Below the pieces are notes generated by a model. It was not told the origin of the DNA and did not search any database. It saw only the letters and a list, made by a program, of their open reading frames with translations. The position numbers and the translations under genes are program-made. A stretch of 64,000 bases of DNA, from positions 453,201 to 517,200 of the forward strand of contig NW_026909534.1 in the NCBI RefSeq assembly GCF_033115175.1, written 5' to 3'. This document shows positions 1-12,654 of the stretch, one piece after another; positions within the stretch are counted from its first letter, which is position 1; the number at the start of each line of letters is the position of its first letter. Source of the DNA: Lepus europaeus. Taxonomy: Eukaryota > Chordata > Mammalia > Lagomorpha > Leporidae.

Positions 1-1690
1 AAGCCATCTGCACATTAATGTTTATTGCAGCTCAATTTGCAATAGCTAAGACCTGGAACCAACCCAAATGCCCATCAACAGTAGACTGGATAAAGAAATT
101 ATGGGACATGTACTCCATAGAATACTATACAGCAGTAAGGAACAATGAAACCCAGTTATTTGCAACAAGATGGAGGAATCTGGAAAACATCATGCTGATT
201 GAATTAAGCCAGTCCCAAAGAGACAAATATCATTTGTTTTCCCTGATCGGCGACAACTGAGCACCAAAGGGAAAACCTGTTGAAGTGAAATGGACACTAT
301 AAGAATCAATGACCTGATCAGCTCTTGTCCTGACTCTATATGTACAATGTAATACTTTATCCTTTTTAGTATTTGTTGTTGTTGTTGTTCTAGTTCTAGT
401 CTTTGAACTCTGTAATTAACACACAATTATTCTTAGGTGTTTTAATTTTAAATTTCAGAGTGGAAAAAGAGAGGGAGGAGATGTACAATTTGGGACATGC
501 TCAATTGGTCTTGCCCCAAATGGTGGAGTTAGAAATGTGCCAGGGGATTCCAATACAATCCTATCAAGGTGGCATGTACCAATGGCATCTCACTTGTGCA
601 AGTGATCAATTTCAGTTCACAATTGATGGCTCAGATAGGTCGAAGAGTCAAAGGGATCACACAAACAAGACAAGTGTCTGCTAATACTGAATGATAGAAT
701 CCAAAAGGGAAAAAATGATCCAACATGGGAAGCGGGATACACAGCACACTCATAGAATGGCAGATGTCCTAAGCAACACTCTGGCCTCAGAATCAGCCCT
801 TAAGGCATTTGGATCTGGCTGAAGATTCCATGAGAGTATTGTAGGCATGGAAAGCCAAGATACCATGGAAAAGAAAAAAAAAAAGAAGAAGAAGACCTAA
901 ATCAAAGATCTCTGTGAGTATGATCCCAGTGGAAAGAACGGGGCCATCAAAGAAGGAGGTACCTTTCTCTGAAGGGAGGAGAGAACTTCCACTTTGACTA
1001 TGACCCTATCGGAATAAGATCAAAGTCAGCCCACTCTGAAGGTTTCCATAGCCCTGGCAACTCATGACTAGAGCCTAGGGAGATTACTGACGCCATGAAC
1101 AGGAGTGTCAAATGGTTAAATCAGCAACAGGAGTCACTGTGGACTTACATCCCATGTGGGATCTGTCCTTAATGTGTTGTTCAATGTGCAGTGATGCTAT
1201 AACTAGTACTGAAACAGTATTTTTACACTTTGTGTTTCTGCGTGGGTACAAACTGATGAGATCTTTACTAATTATATACTGAATCGATCTTCTGTATATA
1301 AAGATAATTGGAAATGAAAAAAAAAACCTGGTGTTAAATTGGAAATGGCATAGAAAATTAAATAATTTAAAAAAAATATTATGTAGGATCTCTGTCTTTA
1401 ATGTGCTGTACACTCTTATTTAATGCTATAACTAGTGCTCCAGTATTTTTTTTCACTTTGTGTTGCTATATAGGGGCAAACTGTTGAAATCATTACCTAA
1501 TATATACTAAACTGATCTGTATATAAAGAGAATTGAAAATGAATCATGATGTGATTGGAAGGGGAGAGGGAGCGGGAAAGGGGAGGGTTGTGGGTGGAAG
1601 GAAAGTTTTGGGAGGGGGAAGCCATTGTAACCCATGAGCTGTACTTTGGAAATTTATATTCATTAAATAAAAGTTTAATAAAAAAAGTGA
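1..1690 (+). mobile_element. LINE-1, 3' end (ORF2 C-terminus and 3' UTR)
   Basis: The window opens inside ORF2. The frame at 18-260 ends with the typical LINE-1 C-terminal region (TKTWNQPKCPSTVDWIKKLW-like text), followed by a 3' UTR of about 1.4 kb. That UTR has a G-rich polypurine tract (about 1556-1620) and an end in ATTAAATAAAAGTTTAATAAA. It carries two related modules in the UTR (1140-1320 and 1383-1545). It is very similar to 17335-19017, indicating a young subfamily. Coding capacity within the window is only the terminal fragment. Confidence 0.9.
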
Positions 1691-1824
1691 AAAAAAGAAA
1701 ATGCAAATTTCTACAAAGTTAAAAATATTATTTAAACATTAAAAAAAATAAGACCTGGTGCATTGAATCAAATCCCATAATTTGGAACAGTTTTAAGAGT
1801 CAGAACTGGGAAGAAAGGATAGTA

Positions 1825-1995
1825 CCCACAAGGGAGACCAGGAGGAAGCACCTGGCTCCTGGCTTTGGATCATTGCAATGCGCTGGCTGCAGCCCACCAG
1901 CCATAGTGGCCATTTGGGAGATGAACCAATGGAAGGAAGACCTTTCTCTCTGTCTCTCTCTCTCACTGCCTAACTCTGCCTGTCAAAAAAAAAAT
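1825..1995 (+). repeat. C-type SINE, 5'-truncated (CTGCCTGTC-tail subtype)
   Basis: The 3' half of a C SINE: GGAGACCAGGAGGAAGCACC, the CT-rich run, ACTCTGCCTGTC and an A tail. The tRNA-like head is missing. Confidence 0.85.
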
Positions 1996-2775
1996 CAACA
2001 AATGACAAAAATGATGAGGATGTGGAAAAAAGTTACCCTGGTCCACTGTTGGTGTGAATGTAAACTGGTGCAAGCCACTGTGAAAGACCATATGGAGATA
2101 TCTTACAAATCTGATTACAGACATACCATAATCCAGCCATCCCACTCTTTGGAATTTACCCAAACCAAAAGAAATTAGCATATGCAAGAGTTATCTATAA
2201 CCCCATGTTCACTGCAGCACAATTCACAATAGCTGAGGTCTGGGAACAATCCAGATATCAATCAATTGTTGACTGGATAAGAAAATCATGGTATATACAC
2301 ACTACGGCGTACTACTCAGCTATAAAAAAAAAAAAAAGAAAAAGAAACCCTGTCTTTTGCAACAAGATAGATGAAACTGGAAATCATTATACTTAGTGAA
2401 ATAAACTAGTCTCCAAAATACAGATATCATATGTTTTCCCTGATCTGAGGTAGCTAATAGAGTACCTAAAATGTAATGTATTGGAATTAGATACACTTTT
2501 TCAGATTCGATGATTGTTTAGAGCGCTTGTCTTTTCCATTGAGGAACAGTGATTCTTTTTATTTTTTTCCTTCATACTATTTGCTCACTTGTTGAACTCT
2601 TACTTAGTGTAGGGTTAACTATACAATCATTTTGTAAAAGTTAAGTGGGAATGTGAGAGGGAAGAGGAGAAAGGGTTGGAGTGTGTGTGGGAGGGAGGGT
2701 ATCGAGGGAAGTGTCACATTCATTAGTCTGTATATGTGAAATATATCAAACTTGTATTACTTAAAATTTTAAAAG
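1996..2775 (+). mobile_element. Older LINE-1 3' end
   Basis: Diverged ORF2 C-terminal codons (a frame near 2205-2396 reads like the LINE-1 tail with an internal A-run), then a different 3' UTR with a short G/A-rich tract at 2645-2715. It belongs to an older subfamily than the copy at 1-1690. No intact ORF. Confidence 0.8.
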
Positions 2776-4764
2776 GAAGTAAATATTTAAAATTCAAAAA
2801 ATTTATACCAATAACAAGGAGAATTTTAAAGGTGTTTATATATATAATATATATGTGTGTGTGTTTATGACATTACAATGTAAATACACATATATATAAT
2901 TTGTAATATAAATGTACACAGAGCAACATTTTGAAATTTGTATAATGTATTTATCGTCAGAAAAGAATACTCAGATTTCTGTAATGATCCAGTTTCTGAA
3001 AATTACAAGAATGAAGAGTAAGCCATCAAGTTGTAGCTCATAAAGTCTGTTTCTCTGTTTCTCCAAGTCTACCAGCCTCTAAAATTAAATAAACATACAT
3101 AATTCTGGGATAAAAATAACATTAAGATCCCACTATTTTCCCACATAATTTTCGGGAAATATACTAGTATCTAGAAACACAGTGGCAAATTTATCTATGA
3201 ATAAAATATATGTATGTTATATATGTTACATATATTCATATATATACTACGTTGAGGAGAAAGAATTATTACCCTTGGCTAAAATGGCCCTGAGACACTG
3301 TGTACCTGACAGTTTCCAGAAGGCAACTTACAGAATGTTGGGGGTGATGATGATCTTACAATAAAAATTAAATCACCATGGCCACAGATTCACAGGGTTA
3401 GGATTGGTCTAGACTAAAGTATTTGTGCAAAAGAGTGACTCCAGTGAATTTAAAAATTAACAAATTTTCATAATAAAAGGTTAATTTCAAGTTCCATGAA
3501 TGTCTATAAAGCTAAGAATGAAATCTCCTGCTAATGAGTGATGGAACTGGCCCTAAATTGTTCTGATATACTGTGAAAATAAAATTTGGACATCTGCCAG
3601 AATTTGATAGCCTTACAATGATAAAGTAAATCATGGTAGCCTTAAGTGCCCTGCACTAGAATTGGCACAAATTAGGTTATTATTTATTGAGGTGGTAATA
3701 ATAAATTTGAATCAACATGAAAAATAGAGAAATGTATTCATTTCAATATATGTTTTATATTGATAGTTGTGTGTACAAATGGTAAATTTAGTAGAAGCAG
3801 GAATAAGGTTACAAGGAGATGTAACAGATATTAATAAAAGTAGCCCTCAATACACATTTAAATACAGAAAATCTATGCTTTCTTAAATCAAAGAAAGTTT
3901 ATGCCATTAAATTCAGTAATTTTAAAACCAAGATAAAATTGTCTTGATCTAATGAATGGAAATTTTAAAGAGAATGACAATTTTGTTTCTCGAAATATAA
4001 AGAAGCTATAAAAAAGTGTCCTTGAAAGTGTAAAAGAATGTAATGTTCTAAAATTATTTGATAGGCCATAAAGATGGAGATTGCTAAGACAACTTGAACA
4101 TTATTTAGTGCATTCATGACATGAAAATATAAGTGCCCAAAAGAATCATCATACATTGGCAGTGCTAAGATTGCTTTCCATGTGGATATTGACATACTCA
4201 GATGAAATTAATAAAATGAAAGACAAAATATAGAAAATTGATGCACATGGAAGTTAAAACTTTGTCTTGCCCTTAGTAACAATGTCATTTTAATGTGAGC
4301 CATAATTAAAAACAAATATGTGGATGAATATTTGGTGAAAAAACAGTCTGGAATAAACTGGAAAAATTACAGTATGATATAGACTTGTAGTTTGGAAAAT
4401 TTCCACAATCAGAAAATAATTTAAAGTTCCAGGAGCATCTAGAAACATTAATAATGTATCCTATGCTGATGACCATGATGGTGCTGGCACTGCAATGTAC
4501 TCAAATCCTATACACATGACAGTTGCTGGGACAACTTCCAGCATTTAGAGTGAGTAGATGACCACACAATTATAAATCAAACCGTGGGGCCCATCATTTC
4601 CCTGTGTTAGGAATGTTACAAATCAGGTTACTCATTACACATGCAGGTGACAGTAGTAAATGACAAAATAAATATGCACTCCATGGAAGGCATTTAATTT
4701 TGATTATATGGTATATAAATTAGTAATTTGGCAGAAACAGAGTCATAATCATATAGAGATGGGC
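2776..4764. other. AT-rich non-coding stretch with a diverged direct repeat
   Basis: No gene found. Dinucleotide TA/TG runs occur at 2838-2900 and 3205-3250. Segments around 3480-3800 and 4420-4740 look like diverged copies of each other about 0.94 kb apart (for example AAGTTCCATGAATGTCTA against AAGTTCCAGGAGCATCTA, and ACAAATTAGGTTA against ACAAATCAGGTTA). Origin unknown. Confidence 0.5.
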
Positions 4765-5225
4765 TAATAATTGGATGGTGGAGTAGGGAGGGAGCTTACT
4801 GCTCTAGCCCAGGAGAAAATAGTTTTTAAAAAGTGGAAATAGAGTAGTCTCAGGGAAGAGTTAGGTAAAAAATGACAGAGGGAATTCTACTGATATTAGA
4901 GGGATGCAGTGAACCCACATGGATGGCATGGTGCCCACGGATCACGACTCCAACAGCTGAGAGCCTATGCACCAGAACTGGAAAGTGAGGTGAGACAAGA
5001 CCACAGTAGCCTGAGCCACCGGCAAAAATGTGGCAGGAAACTAGAGGAAATGAGGCTTAAGTATCCAAGGGAAAGTGTGCCAGCCAAACTAGAGGAGAGA
5101 GAAAACAAAGGGACAGTACAGACACGTTTCTCTCTCTCCAATCACCTCACAAAGACATGCAACCTAATAGAGCAGGAGCCATTTTGGACATACATAACAT
5201 CTGTGCCAGCTTGTGTCTGCATCAG
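4765..5225 (+). mobile_element. Orphan LINE-1 5' UTR fragment
   Basis: Aligns by eye with the 5' UTR of the LINE-1 starting at 22889: the ATGGTGGAGTAGGGAGGGAGC start, the GGGAAGAGTTAGG segment, the GTGCCCACGGATCACGACTCC region, and ACCATTTTGGACATACATAA. No ORF1, ORF2 or 3' end follows. The 154-residue frame here is not a gene. Confidence 0.8.
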
Positions 5226-5261
5226 GCAAGCAGCCGAGTGGAGACTCCTAACTCCTAACTC

Positions 5262-5482
5262 TGGATGGATGCAATGGCTGGAGCTGCCACAATCCAAAGC
5301 CAGGAGTCAGGAGCTTCTTCTGCATCTCCCACATGGGTGCAGGGCCATCTTCTACTGCTTTCCCAGGCTATAGCAGAGAGCTGGATCAGAAGAGGAGCAA
5401 CCGGGACTAGAACCAGTGCCCACATGGTATGCCAGCATTTCAGGCCAGGGCTTTAACTTACTGTGCCACAGCGCTGGTCCCA
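5262..5482 (-). repeat. C-type SINE, minus, 3'-truncated
   Basis: Reverse-complement C SINE from the ATGGCTGGAGCTGC region to the head complement TGTGCCACAGCGCTGGTCCC. The A-tail end is missing. It abuts the LINE-1 5' UTR fragment on one side and the decayed fingers on the other. Confidence 0.85.
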
Positions 5483-5489
5483 ACCTTTC

Positions 5490-6818
<1,329 letters not shown>

Positions 6819-8917
6819 TCATTTATGAGGTTTCTGCCCTGTGTGAATTCGCTGGTGTATGATGAGGTATGACTTTTGTCTAAAGGCTTTTCCACAGTCA
6901 TTACATTTATGAGGTTTCTGTCCTGTGTGAATTTGCTGGTGTTTGATGAGGTCTGACTTTTGTCCAAATGCTTTTCCACAGTCATTACATTTATGAGGTT
7001 TCTCCCCTGTGTGAATTCGCTGGTGTATGATGAGGCCTGACTTTTGTGCAAAGGCTTTTCCACAGTCATTACATTTATGAGGTTTCTCCCCTGTGTGAAT
7101 TTGCTGGTGTACGATGAGGCCTGACTTTCGTCCAAATGTTTTTCCACAGTCATTACATTTATGAGGTTTCTCCCCTGTGTGAATTCGCTGATGTTGCATG
7201 AGGTATGACTTGCATCCAAAGGCTTTTCCACAGTCATTACATTCATGAGTTTTCTCCCCTGTGTGAATTCGCTGGTGTATGATGAGGCCTGACTTTTGTC
7301 CAAAGGCTTTTCCACAGTCATTACATTTATGAGGTTTCTCCCCTGTGTGAATTTGCTGGTGTACGATGAGGCCTGACTTTCGTCCAAAGGATTTTCCACA
7401 GTCATTACATTTATGAGGTTTCTCCCCTGTGTGAATTTGCTGATAGTATATGAGGTGTGACTTTTTTCCAAAGGCTTTTCCACAATCATTACATTCATGA
7501 GGTTTCTGCCCTGTGTGAATTCTCTGGTGTATGATGAGGCGTGACTTTTGTCCAAAGGCTTTTCCACAGTCATTACATTTATGAGGTTTCTCCCCTGTGT
7601 GAATTTGCTGATGGTATATGAGGTGTGACTTTTGTCGAAAGGCTTTTCCACAGTCATTACATTTATGAGGTTTCTCCCCTGTGTGAATTTGCTGATGTTT
7701 CATGAGGTGTGACTTGCATCCAAAGGCTTTTCCACAGTCATTACATTCATGAGGTTTCTCCCCTGTGTGAATTCGCTGGTGTATGATGAGGTCTGACTTT
7801 CGTCCAAAGGCTTTTCCACAGTCATTACATTCATGAGGTTTCTCCCCTGTGTGAATTCGCTGGTGTATGATGAGGTGTGACTTTCGTCTAAAGGCTTTTC
7901 CACAGTCATTACATTCATGAGGTTTCTCCCCTGTGTGAATTCGCTGGTGTATGATGAGGTCTGACTTTCGTCCAAAGGCTTTTCCACAGTCATTACATTC
8001 ATGAGGTTTCTCCCCTGTGTGAATTCTCTGGTGTATGATGAGGGCTGACATCCACAGAAAGCCTCTTCCACAATGAAGGCATTTATAAAGTTTCTCCTCT
8101 GTGTGAATTCGCTGATGGTTTATGAGGTATGACTTTTGTGTAAAGGCTTTTCCACAATCACTACATTCATGTGATTTCTCTCCTGTGTGAATTTGTTGAC
8201 ATTTCCTGAGGACTGACTTTTGTCCAAAGTCTTTTCCAGAGTCATTACATTCATAAGGTGAATTAATACTGAGTGATTTTCCACAAGGGTTACATGTGTA
8301 AAGTTTTTCCCTTGTATTTAGTCTGTGATTTATTGTAAGATGTGACTGGTGAATGACAGGTTCAACATACTTAATGTACTTATAAAATTTCTTTCTTGTG
8401 TGAGTTTGTTGATGCATATTGAGGCTAGAATTTTCATGGATAGCTTTTTCTATTTGAGTTGTTTTTCCAAAAGTGACAGTTGATTTATTACAGTTTTCTG
8501 CCATATGAACCCTCTCAGATTTACAGAACATCTTTCTTGTGAAGACTTTTGCTTGTCCAGTGGGTCCAAATGGCTGCTTCATGATGTGAATATTGTCATA
8601 CTGACTAAGAGGCTCACAGAAGTGAAGAGATTTTCCAGGTATCTTAGTGTTATCAAATTTCTCTCCAGCCTGTAGTTGATCAGGCCCACTGTGGGGATAC
8701 ACAGTGTGACATTTATTGCATTCCTCAGGATTCAATCCTGAATAGATTCCCTTTTTAATAATCATTGTTGGAATATGGCTTGAATTTAAACTAAGGGTTT
8801 TTCTTAATTCAACTCTCTTGTGAGCTGATGTCTTGTTATTTTTCATAAAATCCTGATTCAGATTTTTGTCCTGACTTTCCAGGTTGATCTTAATCAGGTC
8901 ATCCATTTTCATGACCA
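6819..8917 (-). CDS. KRAB C2H2 zinc-finger protein, terminal exon (spacer and finger array)
   Basis: Last coding exon of a predicted nuclear, sequence-specific DNA-binding repressor. The acceptor (TTTCTCATTTCAG) ends at 8918. The first codon is shared with the KRAB-B exon (G + TG, Val), and the frame stays open for 699 codons to a TGA at 6819-6821. A linker of about 220 residues holds worn finger remnants. It is followed by 17 finger units at a strict 28-residue (84-bp) period with TGEKPH-type linkers, at about protein residues 300-770. Units 2-9 and 11-17 keep both Cys and both His (15 intact). Unit 1 has lost a Cys and its first His. Unit 10 has Tyr for the first His (LIYYQQIH). Contact triplets (-1/3/6) run from unit 2: QYN, WAI, RDI, RHI, RDI, CHK, QHY, QRI, KHY, RGV, QGI, CYQ, RGV, QGI, QDK, QYI. 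From memory the spacer recalls the ZNF717-like group, but orthology is not established and no symbol is given. Confidence 0.9.
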
Positions 8918-9174
8918 CTGAAATGAGAAAAAAGCAATCATGTCACTGAATCACATGTTACTGTTTCTCCTGGCATACTCATGTAAAGAGAATGAAGTTA
9001 CTTGTTATCCAAGTGGCATAAGATTTTCACAGAATCAGTATGAGGTACTTATTTGTGACCATTATATGGTTTTTCTCCTTAATACATTAATATACCATGA
9101 GGTTTCCCAATGTTCAAACCTGATCCTTTTTACTATGGGAATTTGTCAAGGATGGTAGAATGACATTTGTGCTA

Positions 9175-9475
9175 TGATGAGTGGGATGCCTGCTCTGGCT
9201 ACTCTGCTTTCAGTACAGATCTCTGCCTATGTAAACTGGAAGGAAGCAGATAATGTTTCATGTGCCTGGGAACCTGTGAGACACCAGGGAAGACTAGAGG
9301 AATTCTAGAGCTCTGGTTTCAGACTAGTTAGACTTAAGTGTTGCAGACATCTGGGAAGTGAGCTAATAGAGGGCCTCTTTCTCTCTTTCTTCTCTCACTA
9401 TCACTCTGCCTTTCACAAAGATGAAATAATTATAAAATATTTTAAAGAATGGACAAATATTTAATAAAAATATTC
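9175..9475 (+). repeat. C-type SINE, old and diverged
   Basis: Faint C SINE in the last intron of the KRAB gene. Recognised from the GGGATGCC head region, the CTCTTTCT run and CACTCTGCCTTTCAC before an A-rich end. Confidence 0.6.
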
Positions 9476-10277
9476 ACCCACTACCTAGCAACCATTTTTC
9501 TCCTGTCCTTTTTCTCCAGTTTATTTTTATAAAAATTGTGTGCTTTTTGATTCTCCGATATTTCAACCATAAACATGAAAAAGTTTTACTGATCATTTAC
9601 TTGCAGGTGGAGAAGAGTGAAATGTGCCTGTACTTTAAGCAGGACAACATTTAAGGAGTATGATTTGGATCTAAGATTGTCTCATGTTCAGTCTTCCTAG
9701 GTAAACATCATTTGTGGGATTTTTCAAATGAAAAACTACTTTGTCTCTACTCTATGCCAGCTTCCCCAAATTCCTAAGGACACCCAACACCTTCAGCCTC
9801 TCAGAAATACAACAGGTAGAGAAAAGTCCCAATCTACCACTTTAGTTAAACACTCCCAATCAGTTTGAAGAATTTGTTTCTGCAAACTGGGATGTGCTCA
9901 TCTTCTTTGAAAAGTGTTTTCTAGCTCATTCTGAAATCATCAGTGCTGGTTACCTCCTCTCGATTCTTTCTGTAAACATTCCTGTGTGATAATTTGAATT
10001 TCTAGATGCTTTTAATCAGTTGCCTCCTATTTTCACTGAAAGCTTCATTTCCTATGCTTTTCTTATCTTTTTATTTGCTTATTTTTCAATGATACTGAAA
10101 AATAAGAGAGAAATCATACTTCAAACTCCACCCTTAACAAAATCTAAGCCACTCAACATAAACCCAGGAGGCTACTTGAGCTTGGGTCTCAAAAGCGCAT
10201 TACTTTCTTGGTGAGTCTAGGATCACTTATTTTCATGTTTTATATAAGTTCATGCTTAGTTTATGATTTCTTTTCTT
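9476..10277. other. Unique intronic sequence
   Basis: Part of the KRAB gene's last intron. No exon, repeat or RNA signal recognised. Confidence 0.5.
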
Positions 10278-10603
10278 TCAAAGATTTACTTTATTTACTT
10301 GAAAGCTAGAATTATAGAAAGAGATAGACAGAGAGAAGCCTTCCATATGCTGATTCACTCCCCATATGGGAACAACAAACCAATGCTGGGCCAAGATGAA
10401 GTTAGGAGCCAGGAGTGTCTTTTCTGTCTCCAACATGGGTACAGGGGGCCAAGGACTTGGGCCAACCTCTTCTCTTTTCTCAGGTACATTAGCAGAGAGC
10501 TGGATTAGAAGAGGACCAGCTGGGACTTGAAATGGCACCCATATGCAATGCTAGTGCTGCAGGCTGGAGCTTTAACACACTGCACCACAGTGTCATTCCT
10601 AGC
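10278..10603 (-). repeat. C-type SINE, minus
   Basis: From AAAGATTTACTTTATTTACTT through the GAGAGA region to ACTGCACCACAGTGTCATTCC, the complement of the SINE head. Diverged. Confidence 0.85.
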
Positions 10604-10648
10604 TTCATAATTTATGATGTCACAACACAGAGGCTTACTCATGACCAT

Positions 10649-10980
10649 TTTTTTTTTAAAGATTTATTTATTTAATTGAAAGTCAGAGTTACAAGAGAGA
10701 GGAGAGGCAAAGAGAGAGTAAGCTCTTCCATCCAATGGTTCACTCCTCAATTGGCCACAGAGGCCAGAACTGTGCTGATCTGAAGCCAGGAGCCAGGAAC
10801 TTCTTCTGGGTCTCCCTCAGGTGCAGGGGTGCAAGGACTTAGACCATCTTCTACTGCTTTCCCAGGCCATAGCCAAGAGCTGGTTTGGAAGTGGAGCAAC
10901 TGTGTCTCGAACTGGTGCCCATATGGGATGCTGGTGCTTCAGCCTAGGGTTTTAATTCACTGCACCACAGCACCGGCCAC
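10649..10980 (-). repeat. C-type SINE, minus
   Basis: Near full length: T-run, AAAGATTTATTTATTTAATT, GAGAGAGGAGAGGC, ending CACTGCACCACAGCACCGGCC. Confidence 0.92.
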
Positions 10981-10982
10981 AT

Positions 10983-11200
10983 GACCATCTTTTAGCATTT
11001 ACTTATTTGCTTACTTGAGAGTCAGAGAGACAGAATGAAAGATAAAGACAGACTGAAACAGAGGTTTGCCAACTATAGGCTCACTCCTCAAATGTTTCCA
11101 ACAGACTATAATTTTCTTATTTATTTGAGAGGCACAGAGGGAAAAAAAAAGAGACTAAAAAAGAGAGTTCACACTTATTGATTCAGTCCTGAGCAAGTTC
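10983..11200 (-). repeat. Old minus-strand SINE fragments
   Basis: Two partial tail-proximal pieces (ATTTACTTATTTGCTTACTT and TTCTTATTTATTTGAGAGGC), each followed by a purine-rich segment. Both are degraded. Confidence 0.55.
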
Positions 11201-11263
11201 TATGCCTGGGCAAAATCATGAGAGGGAACTCAATCTGAGCAATGAGTTAGAAATAAGTTTCTG

Positions 11264-11602
11264 GGGGCTGGCATTGTGGTAAAGCAGGTAAAGCTACCAC
11301 CTGCAGTGTCAACATCACTTATGGGCACCAGTTTAAGTCCTAGCTACTCCACTTCTGATCCAGCACCCTGCTATGGCCTGGGAAAGCAGTAGAAGATGGC
11401 CCAAGTCCTTGGACCCCTGTACCCATGTGGGAGACCTGGAAGAAGCTCCTGGCTCCTGGCTTCAGATCAGTACAGCTCCAGCCATGACAGCCAATTGGGA
11501 AGTGAACCAGTGGCTGGAAGACCTCTCTCTCTCTCTCTGTCTCTCCTTCTTCTCTCTGACTTTGAAATAAATAAATAAATCTTTAAAAAAAAAAAAAAAA
11601 AG
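11264..11602 (+). repeat. C-type SINE, plus
   Basis: Full length: GGGGGCTGGCATTGTGG head, CTCCACTTCTGATCCAGC core, (CT)n, and AAATAAATAAATAAATCTTT plus a long A tail. Confidence 0.93.
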
Positions 11603-11610
11603 AACAGAAA

Positions 11611-11945
11611 CAGGGCAGCACCGTGGCTCAATAGGCTAACCCTCTGCCTGTGACACTGGCACACCTGGTTCTAGTCCCAGTTGGGGCACTGGATTCTGTC
11701 CCGGTTGCCCCTCTTCCAGGCCAGCTCTCTGCTGTGGTCCGGGAGTACAGTGGAGGATAGCCCAAGTCCTTGGGCCCTACACCCACATGGGAGACCAGGA
11801 GAAGGCTCCTGGCTTCAGATCAGCATGGTATGCCAGCCACAGTGTGCTGTGGCCATTGGAGGTGAACCAATGGTAAAGGAAGACCTTTCTCTCTGTCTGT
11901 CTCTCTCACTCTCCACTCTGCCTGTCAAAAAAAGAAAAAAAGACC
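11611..11945 (+). repeat. C-type SINE, plus (CTGCCTGTC-tail subtype)
   Basis: Head GGGCAGCACCGTGGCTC, GTTCTAGTCCCAGTTGGGG (B-box-like), CCCCTCTTCCAGGCCAGC core, and ACTCTGCCTGTC before the A tail. Inserted directly behind the previous SINE's A tail. Confidence 0.92.
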
Positions 11946-12317
11946 AGAAACATTAAGATTAAAAAAATAAGTTTCTGTATGTTGCCTAACTAACAAGCAC
12001 TGAAGGAACTAATAAGTGCATGAAGGAAAACGTATAAAAGTATAGATAAGGACAAGTTAGAATTTGGGGAATGTATCAAACCTAAATAAAAGCCTTAGTA
12101 ACATCAGGAAATGACTGGATTTTTTTTTTTTAATCAAAGAACATCTTCACTAAGAACAAAATTTAGAAAAGATACTGGTATCTCTAAATGCCTGTGTCTG
12201 ATCCACAAAACCAGCTGTCAGCAGGAGTAAGGCTTGAGAAAATTTCATGGAAAGACTACTAGTCAACATATACACACTTTCTGCTTTGGCCTCCCTGTCT
12301 CTTATGTGCAGACTGAC

Positions 12318-12410
12318 CTGAAAGGCTCTGATTCAAGCATTTGTCCACCATCCATGGCTCTTCTCCTTGCTCCAACTTGAAGATTAAGTCAGGTTTGGTA
12401 ATGCAGTGCC
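12318..12410 (-). CDS. KRAB-B box exon of the zinc-finger gene
   Basis: This 93-bp exon encodes the KRAB-B segment GHCITKPDLIFKLEQGEEPW plus a short tail. In known KRAB proteins box B strengthens TRIM28 (KAP1) binding by box A. The acceptor is TTCCATTAATAG with a good pyrimidine tract and the donor is CAG/GTCAGT. Both ends are phase 1: the first codon is completed by the last G of the KRAB-A exon, and the last G joins TG of the finger exon to give Val. It lies 244 bp downstream of KRAB-A and about 3.4 kb upstream of the finger exon, the usual order for this gene class. No stop or frame break is seen. Confidence 0.9.
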
Positions 12411-12654
12411 CTATTAATGGAAACAAAGTAAGACTTTGTAAAATCACTATCTTGGATTATTTGAAGGACTACAGCTTGGTTAAGGAGCTATGCAACAAAT
12501 GTTCCAATTTGAATCTTTTGTTAGATGGTAGATATTCAGATTATTCATGGACTCAAATTCTAATCCTGTCCAATATTAAACATTATAAAGTGTTCCCTTG
12601 CTTGTCAAATAGCAAGAAAATGTTATCACTGGGAATGTGATGGGTGTCACTCAC

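Larger units (their letters stand above)
8918..12317 (-). other. Intron between KRAB-B and finger exons
   Basis: About 3.4 kb between GTCAGT at 12317 and the pyrimidine-rich acceptor ending at 8918. It is filled mostly by SINEs (listed separately). 9476-10277 and 11946-12240 show no recognisable element. Confidence 0.75.

Noticed and set aside
4909..5373. A 154-codon plus-strand frame
   Set aside because: It spans LINE-1 5' UTR and a reversed SINE, so it is a chance fusion of two repeats.
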